A stretch of DNA of 7,291 bases from Arcobacter sp. UBA7394 (GTDB lineage: Bacteria; Campylobacterota; Campylobacteria; Campylobacterales; Arcobacteraceae): assembly GCA_002470185.1 (NCBI GenBank), contig DKNG01000188.1:1-7291 (forward strand), read 5' to 3'. This document shows, one piece after another, positions 6,183-7,291 of this stretch. Position 1 is the stretch's first letter; every line of letters starts with the position of its first letter. The translations under genes and the position numbers were made by a program. The notes below the pieces were generated by a model that saw only the letters and a program-made list of their open reading frames with translations, was not told where the DNA came from and ran no database searches.

Positions 6183-6641
6183 TTATATTTTCTCTACAGT
6201 AAATATAGGCATATCATATTCAACTGGATCACCATCTGTAACTAACATGTCAACAATTTTACAATCAAATTCAGCTTCAACTTCATTCATGATTTTCATT
6301 GCTTCTAAGATACATAAAGTTTGACCTTTTTTAACAGTATCTCCAACTTTTACAAATGAAGGAGCTTCTGGAGATGGAGATGCATAATAAGTCCCAACCA
6401 TTGGAGAATTAATTGTATCACCAGCAGGTGCAGTAGCAACAGGTGCAGCTTCAGAAGCAACAACAGGTGCAGCAACAGGAGCAGCAGCAACAGGTGCAGC
6501 AACAGCAGAAGTAGTTACAACAGTTCCACCTTCAAAACCTTTTTGCATAGCAACTTCAAATTCACCTTCTTTTACTTTTAGTTTATTTAATTCACTCTTA
6601 TCAAATACTCTAATTAATTCTTTGATTTCTTTAAAATCCAT
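6183..6641 (-). CDS. accB: Acetyl-CoA carboxylase, biotin carboxyl carrier protein (BCCP)
   Basis: The protein carries the biotin that shuttles CO2 from AccC to the carboxyltransferase. With the start chosen here it has 152 residues, close to the usual 150-160. The N-terminal segment MDFKEIKELIRVFDKSELNKLKV matches the family opening. Residues about 42-73 are an Ala/Pro/Val-rich flexible linker. The lipoyl/biotinyl domain spans about 77-151, with the thumb-like loop YYASPSPEAPSF and the biotinylation motif EAMKIMNEV, biotin on K116. The more common motif is EAMKMMNE, so Ile replaces the second Met, a mild change. An in-frame GTG at 6686 would add 15 residues (starting MIRYLKKLMKRK), but ATG at 6641 has AAGG 6 bases upstream and fits the family, so the longer form is rejected. 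It is the first gene of a two-gene operon with accC. Confidence 0.95.
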   Translation of the reverse strand: MDFKEIKELIRVFDKSELNKLKVKEGEFEVAMQKGFEGGTVVTTSAVAAPVAAAPVAAPVVASEAAPVATAPAGDTINSPMVGTYYASPSPEAPSFVKVGDTVKKGQTLCILEAMKIMNEVEAEFDCKIVDMLVTDGDPVEYDMPIFTVEKI

Positions 6642-6693
6642 AATCTGCCTTTTTCGTTTCATCAATTTTTTTAAATATCTTATCACAATTTAA

Positions 6694-6699
6694 ATTATA
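6694..6699 (-). promoter_or_regulatory. Candidate -10 box for accB-accC
   Basis: TATAAT on the minus strand (6699-6694) would start transcription near 6687, a leader of about 45 bases before the accB ATG at 6641. The upstream sequence is a series of A and T tracts with no clear -35, typical for Campylobacterota. If transcription starts there, the alternative GTG at 6686 would be at the extreme 5' end, which also argues for the ATG. Confidence 0.5.
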
Positions 6700-6712
6700 T
6701 TTTTATTTTTAT

Positions 6713-6736
6713 CTTTAAAGAAAAGCTTTCTTTAAG
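6713..6736. repeat. Inverted repeat upstream of the accB -10 box
   Basis: AAAGAAA (6717-6723) and TTTCTTT (6727-6733) pair around the loop AGC, and CTT/AAG extends the stem after one unpaired T at 6716. It covers the expected -35 region of the accB promoter, so it may be an operator. With such A/T-rich arms chance is a real alternative. Confidence 0.35.
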
Positions 6737-6814
6737 TTTAAAAGCAAAATTTTCATACAACTATCATGTTTTTTTAGTAAAATTAGTTAAAAAATGTCAT
6801 ATTTTATTAGATTT

Positions 6815-6841
6815 TTGAAATAATTCAATTTTTGCTATAAT
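6815..6841 (+). promoter_or_regulatory. Extended -10 promoter of the deaminase gene
   Basis: TGCTATAAT (6833-6841) is a perfect extended -10 element (TG, one base, TATAAT). A TTGAAA at 6815-6820 lies 15 bases before the hexamer, shorter than ideal, but the TG motif compensates for a weak -35. Transcription should begin near 6848, about 15 bases before the ATG at 6863. Confidence 0.65.
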
Positions 6842-6862
6842 TTCAATAAAAATAGGAATCCT

Positions 6863-7291
6863 ATGTTAAATGACAAAACTTTTATCAATATTGCTAAAGA
6901 AATAGCAAGTGCTTCTAAATGTGTTTCAAAACAAGTAGGTGCAGTAATTGTAAAAGATGGAAGAATCCTTTCAACAGGTTACAATGGTACACCAGCTGGT
7001 TACACAAACTGTTCAGACCATTGGGATGGCGAATATACAAAAGATCATCACGATTGGTCTAAAACTTACGAAATCCACGCGGAAATGAATGCAATTATTT
7101 GGGCCGCAAGAAAAGGTATCTCAATTGAGGGTGCTACAATATATGTAACACTTGAACCATGTAGTGAGTGTTCAAAAAACTTAATAGCTGCGGGAATCAC
7201 AAGAATAGTTTATGATAGAGCATATGAACATACTAACTCAGAAGTTGTATCAAAATTCATTAAAGATAATAATGTATCAATAGAAAAGGTA
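6863..7291 (+). CDS. dCMP deaminase-family protein (deoxycytidylate deaminase), cut by window end
   Basis: The first 143 residues are present and the frame is open at the window edge. The zinc-binding cytidine deaminase motif is complete: H72-A-E74 in EIHAEMNAI and C100-x-x-C103 in LEPCSEC, with E74 as the proton shuttle. QVGAVIVKDGRILSTGYNGTPAG (24-46) is the usual dCMP-deaminase substrate-binding front, including the Asn in GYNG. Residues 51-70 (SDHWDGEYTKDHHDWSKTY) form the variable insertion of this subfamily before the HAE motif. The enzyme converts dCMP to dUMP for thymidylate synthesis in the cytoplasm. The ATG at 6863 has AGGA 5 bases upstream. It is divergent from accB and has its own promoter. 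Other deaminases of the same fold (tRNA adenosine deaminase, riboflavin RibD) are less likely given the GYNGTPAG segment; the missing C-terminus limits certainty. It is probably nearly complete here. Confidence 0.9.
   Translation, partial: MLNDKTFINIAKEIASASKCVSKQVGAVIVKDGRILSTGYNGTPAGYTNCSDHWDGEYTKDHHDWSKTYEIHAEMNAIIWAARKGISIEGATIYVTLEPCSECSKNLIAAGITRIVYDRAYEHTNSEVVSKFIKDNNVSIEKV

Noticed and set aside
6642..6686. N-terminal extension of accB from GTG at 6686
   Set aside because: The added residues are basic and unlike BCCP, the ATG at 6641 has a proper ribosome site, and the predicted transcription start falls at about 6687.
1..7291. Multi-gene novel defence or mobile system
   Set aside because: The larger genes have clear housekeeping or transport assignments, there are no integrase, transposase, toxin-antitoxin or phage genes, and no compositional break is visible.

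Overview
The window looks like ordinary chromosome from an Arcobacter-like member of the Campylobacterota. This is an inference from the very AT-rich base composition, A/T-ending codons, short intergenic gaps, promoters with clear TATAAT boxes but mostly weak -35 boxes, and the types of proteins encoded. I ran no database search. No phage, insertion sequence, CRISPR array, tRNA or rRNA is visible.

Layout. Positions 1-473 (minus) hold the first half of an AEC-family membrane transporter whose best start codon is ATC. It diverges from a stand-alone response-regulator receiver (542-934, plus). That gene converges on a PiT phosphate transporter (949-2529, minus), and terminator-like hairpins lie at and inside the junction. 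A 266-base AT-rich gap follows and contains a fully consensus sigma-70 promoter (TTGACA, 17 bases, TATAAT). This promoter drives a 70-residue, very basic protein of unknown function (2796-3008, plus). The small gene converges on a DEAD-box RNA helicase with a long RGG-type tail (3027-4577, minus). Next comes the accB-accC pair (6641 down to 4821, minus), encoding the biotin carrier protein and biotin carboxylase of acetyl-CoA carboxylase and closed by a strong hairpin terminator. Divergent from accB is a dCMP-deaminase-type gene (6863 onward, plus) that runs off the window end.

How the genes fit together. Only accB and accC form a clear functional operon, supplying the first half-reaction of fatty acid synthesis. 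The others are single-gene units in alternating orientation: phosphate uptake, RNA remodelling, nucleotide metabolism, signalling and transport. I see no evidence of a multi-gene novel system. The points most worth a second look are the non-canonical start of the AEC gene, the small basic protein with near-ideal expression signals, the hairpin inside the receiver gene's 3' end that probably serves the phosphate transporter, and the repetitive helicase tail whose +1 frame encodes an acidic low-complexity peptide.
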